Shown: positions 33,927 through 42,934 of the stretch, piece by piece | Numbering within the stretch: position 1 is the stretch's first letter | Layout of the letters: the number at the start of each line of letters is the position of its first letter | NCBI GenBank assembly: GCA_000153445.1 | Contig: CH672396.1 | Coordinates: 157,668 to 221,667 of the forward strand | Reading direction: 5' to 3' | DNA: 64,000 bases | Source: a gamma proteobacterium HTCC2207 | GTDB lineage: Bacteria > Pseudomonadota > Gammaproteobacteria > Pseudomonadales > Porticoccaceae | Program-made: the position numbers and the translations under genes | The notes under the pieces: generated by a model | The model's database searches: none | What the model was told of the DNA's origin: nothing | What the model saw: only the letters and a program-made list of their open reading frames with translations

Positions 33927-35126
33927 TTAGGAACCATCAACAATCACCTCAATACGACGGTTGCGAGCACGTCCCGCAGCAGTGTTATTGGAGTCTATGG
34001 GTCTTGTATCGGCAAAACCGGCAACGGTTATGGCGCTCTGATCAAGCTCTGAATTGTCGGCAAAAAAGTCTGCTACTGACGCCGATCGTGCCGCGGATAA
34101 ATCCCAATTGGAATTAAAGCGCTCGCTAAAGGCCACCGGGATATTGTCAGTATGGCCTTCGACGCGAACTTTGCCGCTAGTAACGGAGAGAGAGTTGCCA
34201 ACCCGCGTTAGCAGCCCAGTAAAACCAGGCTGCAGGTTCGAGCTACCTGAGACAAAGGAGCCCTGGCTGGCGAGACGCACAATAATTTTATCACCATCGC
34301 GCTCAACTTCAGCGAGGCCATTGTTAATATCGGCGGCGAGAGAAAGACGTATCTGCTGGTACTTATCATCAATATCCTGCCTGCGTTGATCGGCACTGCC
34401 ACCGGATGACTGATTGCTATCGCTGTCCGATTCCAAGCCACCGCTCTGCTCTCCAGATGCGAGCTGCTGCTTGCGAACTTGGATTTCAGTGGAAATCTTT
34501 GACTGCAGCTCAACCACTTTAGATGCGACCTCAATAGTCGTTTGACTGATCGGCCCACCACCCCCTGAAGCCTCATTGTCATAGTCCTGACCGCCACTGG
34601 CACTTTCGGCGCGGAGCTCGACCACCACTTTATTGTCTTCGATGGTAACCTGTACCTGACCCTGCTCTATTTGCTCTGCAAGCGCTTCGGTGACACTGCG
34701 GAATTCTTCTTGAGTTTTAAAATCAGCATCCTCGGTCTCAGTTTTTTTGACGACGAATTCCTGCGTAATATCTTCTGAGCGCTGGCGCTTTTGGTCAATC
34801 ACAGTTGCCTCTGCACGAGATGGCGTGTACTCCTGCGTCACCAAGCTAGTCGCTGCGGGAATAGAAATTTTTGGCACTATTCGTGCGACACCAAAAGCGG
34901 AGGCAATGGAACCAGCGACCTGTTTGAATTTCGGCACGTTGACTTCGGCGAATGAGAGCAAAAGAACAAAGAAAGCCATGAGTAAGGTCGCCATATCGGC
35001 GAACGTCGCCATCCATGAGGGTGCGCCACTCTTACAGGGCGGGCACTCCTCCGGCGGTGATGCGCCTGCCTCTTGTGCGCCATCGCCCGCCTCTGGGACT
35101 TGATCTATCTCTTGATCGTCTGCCAT
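33927..35126 (-). CDS. pomB: PomB/MotB stator subunit
   Basis: 399 residues. N-terminal CPPCKSGAPSWMATFADMATLLMAFFVLLLSF holds the conserved Asp in the single membrane helix, closest in style to PomB of sodium motors. The plug/linker region is long and Ser/Glu-rich. The OmpA domain is VRVEGHTDNIPVAFSERFNSNWDLSAARSASVADFF (about 320-355). It starts 8 bp after the pomA stop, giving a classical A-B pair. Confidence 0.95.
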   Translation of the reverse strand: MADDQEIDQVPEAGDGAQEAGASPPEECPPCKSGAPSWMATFADMATLLMAFFVLLLSFAEVNVPKFKQVAGSIASAFGVARIVPKISIPAATSLVTQEYTPSRAEATVIDQKRQRSEDITQEFVVKKTETEDADFKTQEEFRSVTEALAEQIEQGQVQVTIEDNKVVVELRAESASGGQDYDNEASGGGGPISQTTIEVASKVVELQSKISTEIQVRKQQLASGEQSGGLESDSDSNQSSGGSADQRRQDIDDKYQQIRLSLAADINNGLAEVERDGDKIIVRLASQGSFVSGSSNLQPGFTGLLTRVGNSLSVTSGKVRVEGHTDNIPVAFSERFNSNWDLSAARSASVADFFADNSELDQSAITVAGFADTRPIDSNNTAAGRARNRRIEVIVDGS

Positions 35127-35134
35127 GGGATTAC

Positions 35135-35887
35135 TTAAGCTGCCGCTAGTTTAGAGCGTTCCTTGGGACCTAGGAAGGAGCCCAGAAAGTCACTCAATAC
35201 ACGGGGATTGCCGCCGTCCTGGATAAACAGTATGCCTTCGATAATCAGTTCGTTGTTGGCAGCCTCTAGATCGGCTTGATTTTCCAGCTTCATGGCGATC
35301 GGCAGACAGATTACGTTGGCCAGAATGGCGCCGTACATAGTGGTTAACAAGGCGACCGCCATGGCTGGTCCGATGGATTTTGGATCGCCCATATTACCCA
35401 ACATCTGCACCAGACCAATGAGGGTACCGATCATGCCCATAGCCGGAGCAATTTCTCCCCAAGCCGAGAAGATTTTCGCTCCTCGAGCATGACGCTGCTT
35501 GGTGCTGATCAACTCTCGGTCAAGTGAACTTTTGATAATTGCCGGATCGGTGCCATCAACCAACATGGATACCGCTTTGGACATAAATGGATTGTCTATT
35601 TCCTGGCCTTCGAGGGCAATCATGCCGTCTTTGCGGGCGATGGTGGCGAGCTCAACAATTTGCTCGATCAATGCGCCAGGCTCATCGATTTTGTTTTTGA
35701 AGGTCTTGCCCATGACAGCTATTGCTCCGAGAAATTCTCCCAGAGAAGAGCGAAACATAACAACCATGATCGAACCGCCGACCACGATTAGCATCGATGG
35801 CGTATCGATAAAAGCGGCCATGTCGTCGATAGCCATAAAAATCAAACCGAAGGCGCCGAGTAGGCCAATAATCGTTGCGAGATCCAT
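35135..35887 (-). CDS. pomA: PomA/MotA stator subunit
   Basis: About 250 residues from the ATG at 35887 (MDLATIIG), which follows AAGGA with a six-base spacer; the upstream ATG at 35893 touches the Shine-Dalgarno. Four membrane helices are seen, two at the N-terminus and two at 150-200 (AMGMIGTLIGLVQMLGNMGDP, then AVALLTTMYGAILANVICLPIA). The cytoplasmic loop holds the charged residues that push on FliG. The sequence is PomA-like, which fits Na+-driven motors of marine bacteria; ion type is inferred. Confidence 0.95.
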   Translation of the reverse strand: MDLATIIGLLGAFGLIFMAIDDMAAFIDTPSMLIVVGGSIMVVMFRSSLGEFLGAIAVMGKTFKNKIDEPGALIEQIVELATIARKDGMIALEGQEIDNPFMSKAVSMLVDGTDPAIIKSSLDRELISTKQRHARGAKIFSAWGEIAPAMGMIGTLIGLVQMLGNMGDPKSIGPAMAVALLTTMYGAILANVICLPIAMKLENQADLEAANNELIIEGILFIQDGGNPRVLSDFLGSFLGPKERSKLAAA

Positions 35888-35893
35888 GAACAT

Positions 35894-36267
35894 TCCTTAC
35901 CAATTTCAAAAATTTTAATTGCCTGACCTATAGATCAGACTGCATTTATATCTGCTAATAGTTTTCAGATTAATTACGTCTTATCCAAGAGACGATTTAT
36001 TCCTGATCTATCTCTGTATATCGACAGCTCTAAGAAAATATTGAGCACTGATAATAGTCAGAGGCAGTGATTTTTCTTAAGTGGAATTATTTCTCTATCT
36101 GCCGATTAGAAGAGAACGGGAAGAGTGTCCAAACTGTGGCGTTTAGACATAGTAGTATATGCTGATATAGTAGTTTAATTGCTTTTGAAACCAAAAATCA
36201 GTACCGGTAATAAAAAAGAGTTAGGACGGAAATACTAACTTATCACCCCTTAAATGGAGACCATATT
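35894..36267. other. AT-rich divergent gap pomA / DUF1566-type gene
   Basis: 374 bp without a credible gene. It must carry promoters for pomA (minus) and the lipoprotein gene (plus). A GCCGATTA box at 36111-36118 (plus) has no TAAA at the 15-base distance, so I do not call it sigma-28. No sigma-54 site was found. Confidence 0.5.
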
Positions 36268-36819
36268 GTGATTTCGACATCAGCAAGTATTTATGGCCGC
36301 AGAGGTTTTTCGCTGCTAACCGCCCTGATCATGCTGTCAGTCCTGAGCAGTTGTGGCGATTATCGCAGCCAAGAAACCTGTGGCGAAAGTATTCCCCGAG
36401 GCGATAAAGGCCGCTTTATTGTCAATAAGGAGGGCTTTGCCAAGGACAGTGTAAGCGGTGTTACCTGGTACCGCTGTTCCGCTGGGCAGCGCTATTCAAA
36501 CTTCCGCTGTAAAGGCGATATTCTCTATCTCAACTGGCAGGAAGCCATGGACTACGCAACGGAATTCTCAGAAAAATCTGGCGTTGTTTGGCGCCTTCCC
36601 ACAGACAATGAAATGCAGTCTGTCACCGAAGAAGCCTGTGTAGCGCCCGCCATTAATCACAATGTTTTCCCGGATATTGCCGTAGAGAATCACTGGACTT
36701 CAAGTCAGGGACTGCATCAGGACATTTTTCGCTGCGCGGTAAATACCTACAGCGGTCGCCTGTCATGCCGACAAGCGCGCAATGTCGCCCAGCCGTTTAT
36801 GTTGGTGCGAGAGGACTAG
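36268..36819 (+). CDS. Lipoprotein with DUF1566 (Lcl-type) domain
   Basis: 183 residues from a GTG start preceded by GGAGA. A lipoprotein signal peptide ends in LSSC at about residue 29. The mature domain has the DUF1566 pattern: GVTWYRCSAGQRY, LNWQEAMDYATEFS, WRLPTDNEMQSVTE, and HWTSSQ near the end, with seven cysteines that may form disulfides. These domains resemble C-type-lectin-like folds found in surface proteins; a precise role is unknown. Confidence 0.8.
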   Translation: MISTSASIYGRRGFSLLTALIMLSVLSSCGDYRSQETCGESIPRGDKGRFIVNKEGFAKDSVSGVTWYRCSAGQRYSNFRCKGDILYLNWQEAMDYATEFSEKSGVVWRLPTDNEMQSVTEEACVAPAINHNVFPDIAVENHWTSSQGLHQDIFRCAVNTYSGRLSCRQARNVAQPFMLVRED

Positions 36820-36869
36820 GGGGAAATACAGGGCGCAGTGAAGGACTGCGAGAGATAAGGTCAGCAGAT

Positions 36870-37058
36870 TTATTTTTTAACTACCGGCTTGGGCTGAAAG
36901 CTTAGGCAGCTTGCACCATCTATTTGAACAACCGCCAAGCAGGGTAACATTTTTGACTTAAAACCCATTGCCTGACAGCCATAAGGCATTTTCGGTTGAT
37001 GGGTTATCTGGAAGTGCCGACACCCCCAGCAATCAGTTCTTGTTTTTTCTGGCGGCAT
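36870..37058 (-). CDS. Small cysteine-rich protein, possible metal binder
   Basis: 62 residues from the ATG at 37058 (MPPEKTRTDCWGCRHF); the ATG at 37082 would add eight residues. Five cysteines, with a CxxC (DCWGCRHF), then GCQAMGF, LPC and ASC, suggest Zn or Fe binding. The arrangement looks like small conserved proteins seen in gammaproteobacteria, but I cannot name a family. It overlaps the 3-prime end of the next gene upstream by about 26 bp. Confidence 0.6.
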   Translation of the reverse strand: MPPEKTRTDCWGCRHFQITHQPKMPYGCQAMGFKSKMLPCLAVVQIDGASCLSFQPKPVVKK

Positions 37059-37287
37059 CAATTTTTGGTTTCCAAAATTCATGATAGGCCTTCCACAGAA
37101 TGGTGCAGACCAGCATCACGCCAATCAGCGTAGAAAAAATATTGGTTAGATCATATCCTTTAAGACGGCTGACTTCCGGCCTTATCCACATAATCAAAAT
37201 TATAGGCACTGCAACTAGCAGGTACATGCGTACTAATTTGCACACCGCGCAGGGCGGTTTGGGCTTTGTCTCCTGCATAATAAGCAA
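37033..37287 (-). CDS. Small two-helix membrane protein with CxxC
   Basis: 84 residues. An N-terminal CAVCKLVR is followed by one membrane helix (MYLLVAVPIILIMWI), a short loop and a second helix (IFSTLIGVMLVCTILWKAYHEFW), then a basic tail. The family is not recognised. It is tightly coupled with the small cysteine-rich gene, so both may act together, for instance in metal or redox chemistry at the membrane; this is speculative. Confidence 0.6.
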   Translation of the reverse strand: MLIMQETKPKPPCAVCKLVRMYLLVAVPIILIMWIRPEVSRLKGYDLTNIFSTLIGVMLVCTILWKAYHEFWKPKIDAARKNKN

Positions 37288-37311
37288 ATCCTCTGGGAAT
37301 TTTTATCGCCG

Positions 37312-38874
37312 CTATTCTACCAGCTTTGCACTCTGTGCCGCGATGCGATAACGCGCCGCTTGCTGGTTAGGTAAAAAATAACTCAGGCCGGTGTTAATCG
37401 TCACTTGCTGCCCAGACTGAAGGTCTTTAGTGATGTTAATTGTCTTGGCTGCAGTGTAACCGCTCTGATCCGCCGGACCTGATATCTGCAAGACAATACT
37501 GCGCATGGCCCTTGGGCTGGTATTCACGACGCTGATCAATAGCGCTCCTTTATTACTTACTGCCTGACTAAATGCTAAGAAGCTCTGGGGTCGAAGCTCT
37601 AAATTCACCTGCTGAATTTTTTCTCGACTCTGGTTACCCAGCTCACCGCGATCTTGGGCAGCCTGCTGAAAATAGCCATTGGCCTGCTGGTACTCTTTGT
37701 TAATCAGGGCCAACTCACCGAGGTAGTAACTGGCTTTAGCTGTGGGCAACAACTTATAGCTCTGTTTTAGATCAGCTTTAGCGGCGACTTTATCCCCCCG
37801 CTCATAACGCAAAATGCCCCGGGCCAAGTAGGGGCTGTAAACTACTTTGTTTTTGCCTATTGCCGTACTGTAAGATTTTTCCGCATTGCTTGGCTTGTCC
37901 AACATAGTCCAAGCTTGGCCGCGCAATAGCCAGAACTGCGCCTCTGCCGGTTGCAACGCAACCGCCCTATCCAGATGTTTGATCGCTAGGCTAGGTTCGT
38001 CATCGGCCAGAGCCTTGATCGCGAGTTTTTCTGCCGCATAAGCCGGCTCATCTTTGATTAGCTGAGCAATAGCCGTTTGATATTGCTGTCGATAGCGCTG
38101 GCCGGATGCAAAGTCGGCGACACGCAATTTATTCGCTTCGACCCGTTGCACAGAGGGTGGATGACTGGCAAACAGGCCGCTGAGAAAATCTGTCTGTCGC
38201 GACTTGCTCAGTTCCACAAAGGTTTCCTGCAATTCAACAGCGCCCTGAACGTCGTAGCCCGCTTTAGCCATATAACTCATGCCGTAGTAGTCCGACTCCA
38301 GCTCATCGTCGCGTCCGTATTTGGCCATCCAAGCGGCAGTGCCCATCTGCGAGGCCATACCATAGAGCTGCTCCCCAGGCTGACCCTGCACTGCAGCGCC
38401 GACGGCAATCAAACCTATATTGGCTAGGGTTCCGCTGGTCATTTGTGTGGCGCCGTGACGGGCGGCGGCGTGAACAATTTCATGGCCTAATACCGCGGCG
38501 AGCTGTGCCTCGTCATCGAGCAACACTAGCAGGCCAGTGTTTATGGCAATTTTGCCGCCAGGTAAGGCCCAGGCATTGGGCACTCTGTTGTTGAGCACAA
38601 CGAATTCGTAGGGTAAGTTGGGGCGGTCACTGACGGCGGCTAGTTTTTTTCCGACCCCACTTATATAGCTTTGTAGCGCTGGATCAAGATAGTAATCGCC
38701 ACCCTGTGACTGCCGTGAAGGGCTGTAGTTTTTCTCGCCGATGGCTATTTCCTGCTGTGGCGAAATAATGGATAGCTGGTTCTTGCCGGTTACTGGATTA
38801 ACTGAACATCCACTGATAGCAAAAGTTACCATAGCTGCCGTAGCTACAAGAGCTACTTTTAACCAATCTTTCAT
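37312..38874 (-). CDS. M48-family metallopeptidase lipoprotein with TPR repeats (BepA-like)
   Basis: 520 residues. Lipoprotein signal peptide with ISGC at about residue 23. Peptidase M48 domain with HEIVHAAARHG (HExxH, about residue 131-141) and third ligand in DELESDYYGMSYMAKAGYD. The C-terminal half holds TPR repeats (LAIKHLDRAVALQPAEAQFWLLRGQAWTMLDK and others). BepA/YfgC acts in the periplasm as protease and chaperone for outer-membrane proteins such as LptD. The repeat part here is longer than I expect for BepA (about 490), so it may be a close relative. Confidence 0.88.
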   Translation of the reverse strand: MKDWLKVALVATAAMVTFAISGCSVNPVTGKNQLSIISPQQEIAIGEKNYSPSRQSQGGDYYLDPALQSYISGVGKKLAAVSDRPNLPYEFVVLNNRVPNAWALPGGKIAINTGLLVLLDDEAQLAAVLGHEIVHAAARHGATQMTSGTLANIGLIAVGAAVQGQPGEQLYGMASQMGTAAWMAKYGRDDELESDYYGMSYMAKAGYDVQGAVELQETFVELSKSRQTDFLSGLFASHPPSVQRVEANKLRVADFASGQRYRQQYQTAIAQLIKDEPAYAAEKLAIKALADDEPSLAIKHLDRAVALQPAEAQFWLLRGQAWTMLDKPSNAEKSYSTAIGKNKVVYSPYLARGILRYERGDKVAAKADLKQSYKLLPTAKASYYLGELALINKEYQQANGYFQQAAQDRGELGNQSREKIQQVNLELRPQSFLAFSQAVSNKGALLISVVNTSPRAMRSIVLQISGPADQSGYTAAKTINITKDLQSGQQVTINTGLSYFLPNQQAARYRIAAQSAKLVE

Positions 38875-38963
38875 TCCCTGTCTCCCTTGAAATTACATTT
38901 TACATCTCTGTCCATGAGGTAAGAATAGCGCCAAAAATAGAGCCTCGCGCACTTCACGCAAGT

Positions 38964-38972
38964 TGCTATAAT
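38964..38972 (+). promoter_or_regulatory. Extended -10 promoter element for yaaA
   Basis: TGCTATAAT is a perfect extended -10 (TGnTATAAT) 48 bp upstream of the yaaA ATG. The -35 region is poor, which is usual for extended -10 promoters. Confidence 0.45.
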
Positions 38973-39019
38973 AACAGCACTTTTTCACATTAGTTTCCAT
39001 TAAACGGTGCATTTTACTT

Positions 39020-39775
39020 ATGTTAGTTGTTATTTCTCCAGCGAAAAAACTCGACTATTCAAGTTCTATTGAAGCACCTTTGCTCTCGCAACCGGCGTTG
39101 CTAGATCATGCAGAGGAACTTTCTATCGGCTTAAAAGCTCTGGCCCCCCAGGATGTTTCCAGCTTGATGCATCTGAGTGACAAGCTCGGAGCCCTCAATT
39201 ATGAACGCTTTCAGGAGTGGCAGACACCCTTTAATGCAGATAATGCTCGGGCTGCTGTATTGGCCTTTAAAGGTGATGTCTATCAGGGCTTGGATGCTGA
39301 CAGTATGAGCGCTGAGGATTTGCACTGGGCTCAGGATCACCTGCGCATTCTCTCGGGACTCTATGGCGTGCTGCGCCCTCTTGACTTGATGCAAGCCTAC
39401 CGCTTGGAAATGGGCACCAAATTTGCCAGCCAGCGCGGCAAGGATCTGTATCAATTCTGGGGCGATATTATCACTGCCGAACTCAACCGAGTCGAATCTT
39501 CTGTGCTGGTGAATCTGGCTTCTAACGAGTACTTTAAGTCTGTGCACAAGAAGGACATCAGTGCACGAATAGTGACGCCGGTATTTATGGATAAGAAAGA
39601 TGACAAGTACAAAATAATTAGCTTCTATGCGAAAAAGGCCCGCGGCCTAATGAGTCGCTATATTATCCAGAACCGCATTACCGAGATCGAACAGATCAAC
39701 CAGTTCGACAGTGATGGCTATGTATACAATGCGGCCCTTAGTGAACTGGATGCGCCGGTATTTTTGCGCGGTTAA
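39020..39775 (+). CDS. yaaA: Peroxide stress protein YaaA (DUF328)
   Basis: 251 residues, the normal size. The start MLVVISPAKKLDY and the segments FNADNARAAVLAFKGDVYQGLDA, RILSGLYGVLRPLDLMQAYRLEMGTK and VNLASNEYFKSV are family hallmarks. E. coli YaaA lowers free iron and protects from Fenton damage under H2O2. It is a single gene divergent from the M48 lipoprotein. Confidence 0.96.
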   Translation: MLVVISPAKKLDYSSSIEAPLLSQPALLDHAEELSIGLKALAPQDVSSLMHLSDKLGALNYERFQEWQTPFNADNARAAVLAFKGDVYQGLDADSMSAEDLHWAQDHLRILSGLYGVLRPLDLMQAYRLEMGTKFASQRGKDLYQFWGDIITAELNRVESSVLVNLASNEYFKSVHKKDISARIVTPVFMDKKDDKYKIISFYAKKARGLMSRYIIQNRITEIEQINQFDSDGYVYNAALSELDAPVFLRG

Positions 39776-39838
39776 TTTTCTCGGACTGTCTTAACACTGG
39801 GCTATCTAACAACAGCAGTAACCGTATCTGGAGTAGTA

Positions 39839-40444
39839 GTGAATTTTAAGGACAAACCTTTTTCTCAGGCCTGTGAGAACAATAAGGAGCCTATTTTTGA
39901 TCTGCTGGCACCGCTGCTGCAGGACAAAACCCATCTCTTGGAAATCGGTTCTGGCACCGGCCAACACGCTGTTTGGTTCGCGCCACAGTTGCCGCACCTG
40001 ATTTGGCAGACCAGCGACCTCATTGAAAATCACCAAGGTATTTTGCAGTGGCTTGACGATTATCCAGCGGCTAATCTGCGCGCGCCTATAACTCTAAATG
40101 TGGCCGAAGCACAGTGGCCTGATGTCTCAGCTGATGCCGTCTACACCGCAAATACTGCCCATATTATGGCCTGGCACGAGGTTCAGGCGATGTTCGAGAA
40201 GGTCTCCTCCAACCTGCCAGCTAATGGCATTTTTAGCCTCTATGGCCCAATGAAATACGCTGGTGAGCACACGTCCGAGAGCAACCGCTTTTTTGATCTA
40301 AGATTGCGTGAGCGAGTTGCCCATCGAGGGATTAGAGAATTTCATGAGATCAATCAGCTGGCCTTGAACGGCGACCTAATATTGCTCGACGACCATGCTA
40401 TGCCCGCCAATAATCGGCTGTTGATTTGGCAGAAATCAACTTAG
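39839..40444 (+). CDS. DUF938 SAM-dependent methyltransferase
   Basis: 201 residues from a GTG preceded by GGAGTAGT. SAM-binding motif LLEIGSGTGQHAVWFAPQLP at about residues 33-52, then WQTSDLIEN and ADAVYTANTAHIMAW, typical of the DUF938 family. The substrate is unknown. The stop codon lies inside an imperfect 30-bp tandem duplication (40428-40490). Confidence 0.85.
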   Translation: MNFKDKPFSQACENNKEPIFDLLAPLLQDKTHLLEIGSGTGQHAVWFAPQLPHLIWQTSDLIENHQGILQWLDDYPAANLRAPITLNVAEAQWPDVSADAVYTANTAHIMAWHEVQAMFEKVSSNLPANGIFSLYGPMKYAGEHTSESNRFFDLRLRERVAHRGIREFHEINQLALNGDLILLDDHAMPANNRLLIWQKST

Positions 40445-40490
40445 TTAAGGGGCTTTGGCAAAAATCAACTTAGGTAAGAGGCCTTGGTAA
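40428..40490. repeat. Imperfect tandem duplication over the DUF938 stop codon
   Basis: Two adjacent copies of about 30 bp, each containing AAATCAACTTAG and a following TAAG, differ at several positions. The first copy holds the stop codon at 40442-40444. The second is non-coding, and it takes up most of the gap to ubiA. Confidence 0.75.
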
Positions 40491-40502
40491 CCAGTCCGTC
40501 GG

Positions 40503-41378
40503 CTACGGATTTAACAGATAGTCCGAAGCCAATCCAATAAAAATAATCATGCCGACACGGTGATTGTTCAAAAACGCTTTAAAGCATGCATCGCGATTGC
40601 GTCCACGACTCACCAGATGCTGATTAACAAAGTACCCCGCCGCTACCGCCAGTCCGACAAAGTAAATCAGCCCACGATCAAATAAAATGCCCGCTGTCGC
40701 CATCAGCAATACCACCGCAAACTGTAGCAAACCAACTATCAGCAAGTCATAGCGACCAAATAATATGGCCGTCGATTTGATGCCAATGCGCAGGTCATCT
40801 TCCCGATCGACCATCGCGTAGTAGGTATCAAAGGCGATAGTCCACAAAACTATCGCGACAAAGACGACCCAGAGCTGCGGCGGCAACTGGCTGTTGTGAG
40901 CGGCAAAGGCCATGGGCGTAGACCAGGCCCAGGCTATGCCCAGACCAAGCTGGGGCCAATGGGTAATGCGCTTCAAAAAGGGATAGAGCGTGGTCGCGGC
41001 AGCGCCGCCAAAAGCTAGCATTATGGTCAACTGGTTAGTCATTAGTACCAGTATTAGAGCCACGCCTAGCAGGACGAAAAACAGTGCCAAGGCGGTCCCG
41101 GCACGAATTTCCCCGGAGGGTAAGGGTCGATAACGCGTGCGCTCGACCTCACCGTCCACGTGGCGGTCAGCGTAATCATTAATCACACAGCCGGCTGCGC
41201 GCATCACCACAACGCCGAGAACAAAAATCAGTAGGTTTTCTATGCGTGGCTGGCCGCCGCTAGCAAACCACAGCGCCCAGAGTGTCGGCCACAACAACAG
41301 ATAGGTGCCTATGGGTTTATCCAGGCGCGTCAGGCGCAGCCAAGGATGAGCCGTTGCTGGATTAGTCATGGCGCTCAA
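40503..41378 (-). CDS. ubiA: 4-hydroxybenzoate octaprenyltransferase UbiA
   Basis: 291 residues with about eight membrane helices. The two Asp-rich prenyl-binding motifs are NDYADRHVDGEVERTRYRPLPSG and DTYYAMVDREDDLRIGIKSTA. UbiA joins the polyprenyl chain to 4-hydroxybenzoate, the second step of ubiquinone synthesis. It directly follows ubiC, sharing a 4-bp overlap, the common operon order. Confidence 0.97.
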   Translation of the reverse strand: MSAMTNPATAHPWLRLTRLDKPIGTYLLLWPTLWALWFASGGQPRIENLLIFVLGVVVMRAAGCVINDYADRHVDGEVERTRYRPLPSGEIRAGTALALFFVLLGVALILVLMTNQLTIMLAFGGAAATTLYPFLKRITHWPQLGLGIAWAWSTPMAFAAHNSQLPPQLWVVFVAIVLWTIAFDTYYAMVDREDDLRIGIKSTAILFGRYDLLIVGLLQFAVVLLMATAGILFDRGLIYFVGLAVAAGYFVNQHLVSRGRNRDACFKAFLNNHRVGMIIFIGLASDYLLNP

Positions 41379-42007
41379 CTCCTAGTGAGATTGTTGGCAA
41401 CATCTTGTAATGAAAAGCTAGGTAAAAAAACCTCGCAGACGAGCATTGGCTTGGCTGAGAGTTTAAACACCGAGCGACGCCCCCAGACTGGCTTATCCAT
41501 AGCCTCAAGCTCTGCCGCCAAGGGCTGACCATTGGGCTCTATACAGGCCCACTCTAATGGTTCACGGGTCATGGTTGAGTCGCTAAATAATAGTGCGCCC
41601 AGCGGTCTGCTATCGAGACGCCGTAATTTGCGCAAACGACCAGTCAGGGTCTGCAGGGGAATAACACTGCGGGCAAATACCCAGGGCACTCCACGGCCAA
41701 TCAATATTACCTCCCGCACTAGCGCCAAACGATGATCTGGCAATGACAGTGCTCGACGCTCGGAAAGACTGGGGCGCAGCAGTGACTGACTCAGCACCCC
41801 AACCTTAAACTGACCATCACTGGCGTCGAGCAGACGCTGAGTTAAGGATCCTGGATGCAGTAACCAATCGCGCCAAAAGGCTGGCACAGAATGCGTACGA
41901 GCAACAGTAGACTGGCGCCAAGTAGCCCGATCAGAGAAATGCGCCAAAGCCGCGTAATCGCCAGTTTTGTGGGGAGTATGATGGAAAGCTTTATGGGTCT
42001 TTGGCAT
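41375..42007 (-). CDS. ubiC: Chorismate lyase UbiC
   Basis: About 210 residues from the ATG at 42007 (MPKTHKAF), chosen since the longer frame (to 42097) runs deep into the preceding acyltransferase gene; 42022 is another choice. Family sequence: LPDHRLALVREVILIGRGVPWVFARSVIP and RPLGALLFSDSTMTREPLEWACI. It splits chorismate into 4-hydroxybenzoate and pyruvate, supplying UbiA. It overlaps ubiA by 4 bp. Confidence 0.9.
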   Translation of the reverse strand: MPKTHKAFHHTPHKTGDYAALAHFSDRATWRQSTVARTHSVPAFWRDWLLHPGSLTQRLLDASDGQFKVGVLSQSLLRPSLSERRALSLPDHRLALVREVILIGRGVPWVFARSVIPLQTLTGRLRKLRRLDSRPLGALLFSDSTMTREPLEWACIEPNGQPLAAELEAMDKPVWGRRSVFKLSAKPMLVCEVFLPSFSLQDVANNLTRS

Positions 42008-42872
42008 AGATCTTTCGGCCATCGGGTTGCACGCGAAAGCGCTTGTACTCCCACTGGTACTGTTCTGGCGCCAGCGCCACGATCTTTGCAACATCATCGT
42101 TTAATGCGCTCACCGCAGTAAACTGGTCCTCACTGTAGAGCCCCTGACTAACCGGCAAAAAATGCAGCCTCCAACCTCCGGGCTCACGCAGAGCAGTGGC
42201 AAGCAAGGCGCGGCTGCCAGAGCGATTAAGTAAGTTGGTCACCAAAGTCATGGTCGGCACTGGCACCCCCATAAAGGGCGCGACTATACCGCTGTTTGGA
42301 CCCGGTTGCTGATCGGGCAAGATCGCTGTGGTCTCGCCACGTTTTAGGGCTTTGACCAGACCGGCGACACCACGCACATCTGTGGGCACTAATTTTGCGC
42401 CAGATTTTTCTCGGGAGGATTTTATCCAGTCGCCAAGGGGGGCGATTTTCGGCGGCTCATAGAGTGACGTCATCTTGGTTTGTGGAGACAGCCAGAGTCC
42501 AATGACTTCCCAATTGCCATGATGGGGGATGATTAACAGTGTGCCCGGGTCATCTGCCAGAGATTGCTGCAGCAGGTCCATGCCTTCGACTGAGAGTATC
42601 TTGGTTTTCAGCCAGGCGGTTGAACTACTCCAGACTCTGGGCGTTTCGAAAAAGGCCTGACCCAACTGCAGCATACGTTGCTTACAGAGTTCTTCAATGG
42701 CCGTCTCAGAGAGTTGTGGATAACAGAGTCGCAGATTGATCCGGGCAATATGCACCGGTGTCAGCTTGCAGGCATAGATTATTCGACCGACGCTGCGCCC
42801 GAGGGCGCGGCTGAGGCTGAGTGGCAGAAAAGCGAAGCTTCGCAACAGCAATACCAGAATAGAATTTTTCAA
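41991..42872 (-). CDS. Lipid A biosynthesis acyltransferase (LpxL/HtrB family)
   Basis: 293 residues. An N-terminal membrane helix is followed by the acyltransferase HX4E motif in LLIIPHHGNWEVIGLWLS (about residues 112-129) and the region TTAILPDQQPGPNSGIVAPFMGVPVPTM. It adds a secondary fatty acid to the Kdo2-lipid A precursor in the inner membrane. LpxL versus LpxM specificity cannot be decided. It overlaps the start of ubiC by 17 bp and follows galU by 62 bp. Confidence 0.92.
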   Translation of the reverse strand: MKNSILVLLLRSFAFLPLSLSRALGRSVGRIIYACKLTPVHIARINLRLCYPQLSETAIEELCKQRMLQLGQAFFETPRVWSSSTAWLKTKILSVEGMDLLQQSLADDPGTLLIIPHHGNWEVIGLWLSPQTKMTSLYEPPKIAPLGDWIKSSREKSGAKLVPTDVRGVAGLVKALKRGETTAILPDQQPGPNSGIVAPFMGVPVPTMTLVTNLLNRSGSRALLATALREPGGWRLHFLPVSQGLYSEDQFTAVSALNDDVAKIVALAPEQYQWEYKRFRVQPDGRKIYAKDP

Positions 42873-42934
42873 TACTGTCGCTTAACCTCGGGCCGATAGT
42901 CGTGCTGGTTGTGAGCCTTTCAACAGCCGCTCTA

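Noticed and set aside
35894-36060. Sigma-70 promoter for pomA with a TTGACT -35
   Set aside because: No acceptable -10 hexamer at 16-18 bases.
36111-36118. Sigma-28 promoter before the DUF1566-type gene
   Set aside because: GCCGATTA is present but there is no TAAA 15 bases upstream.
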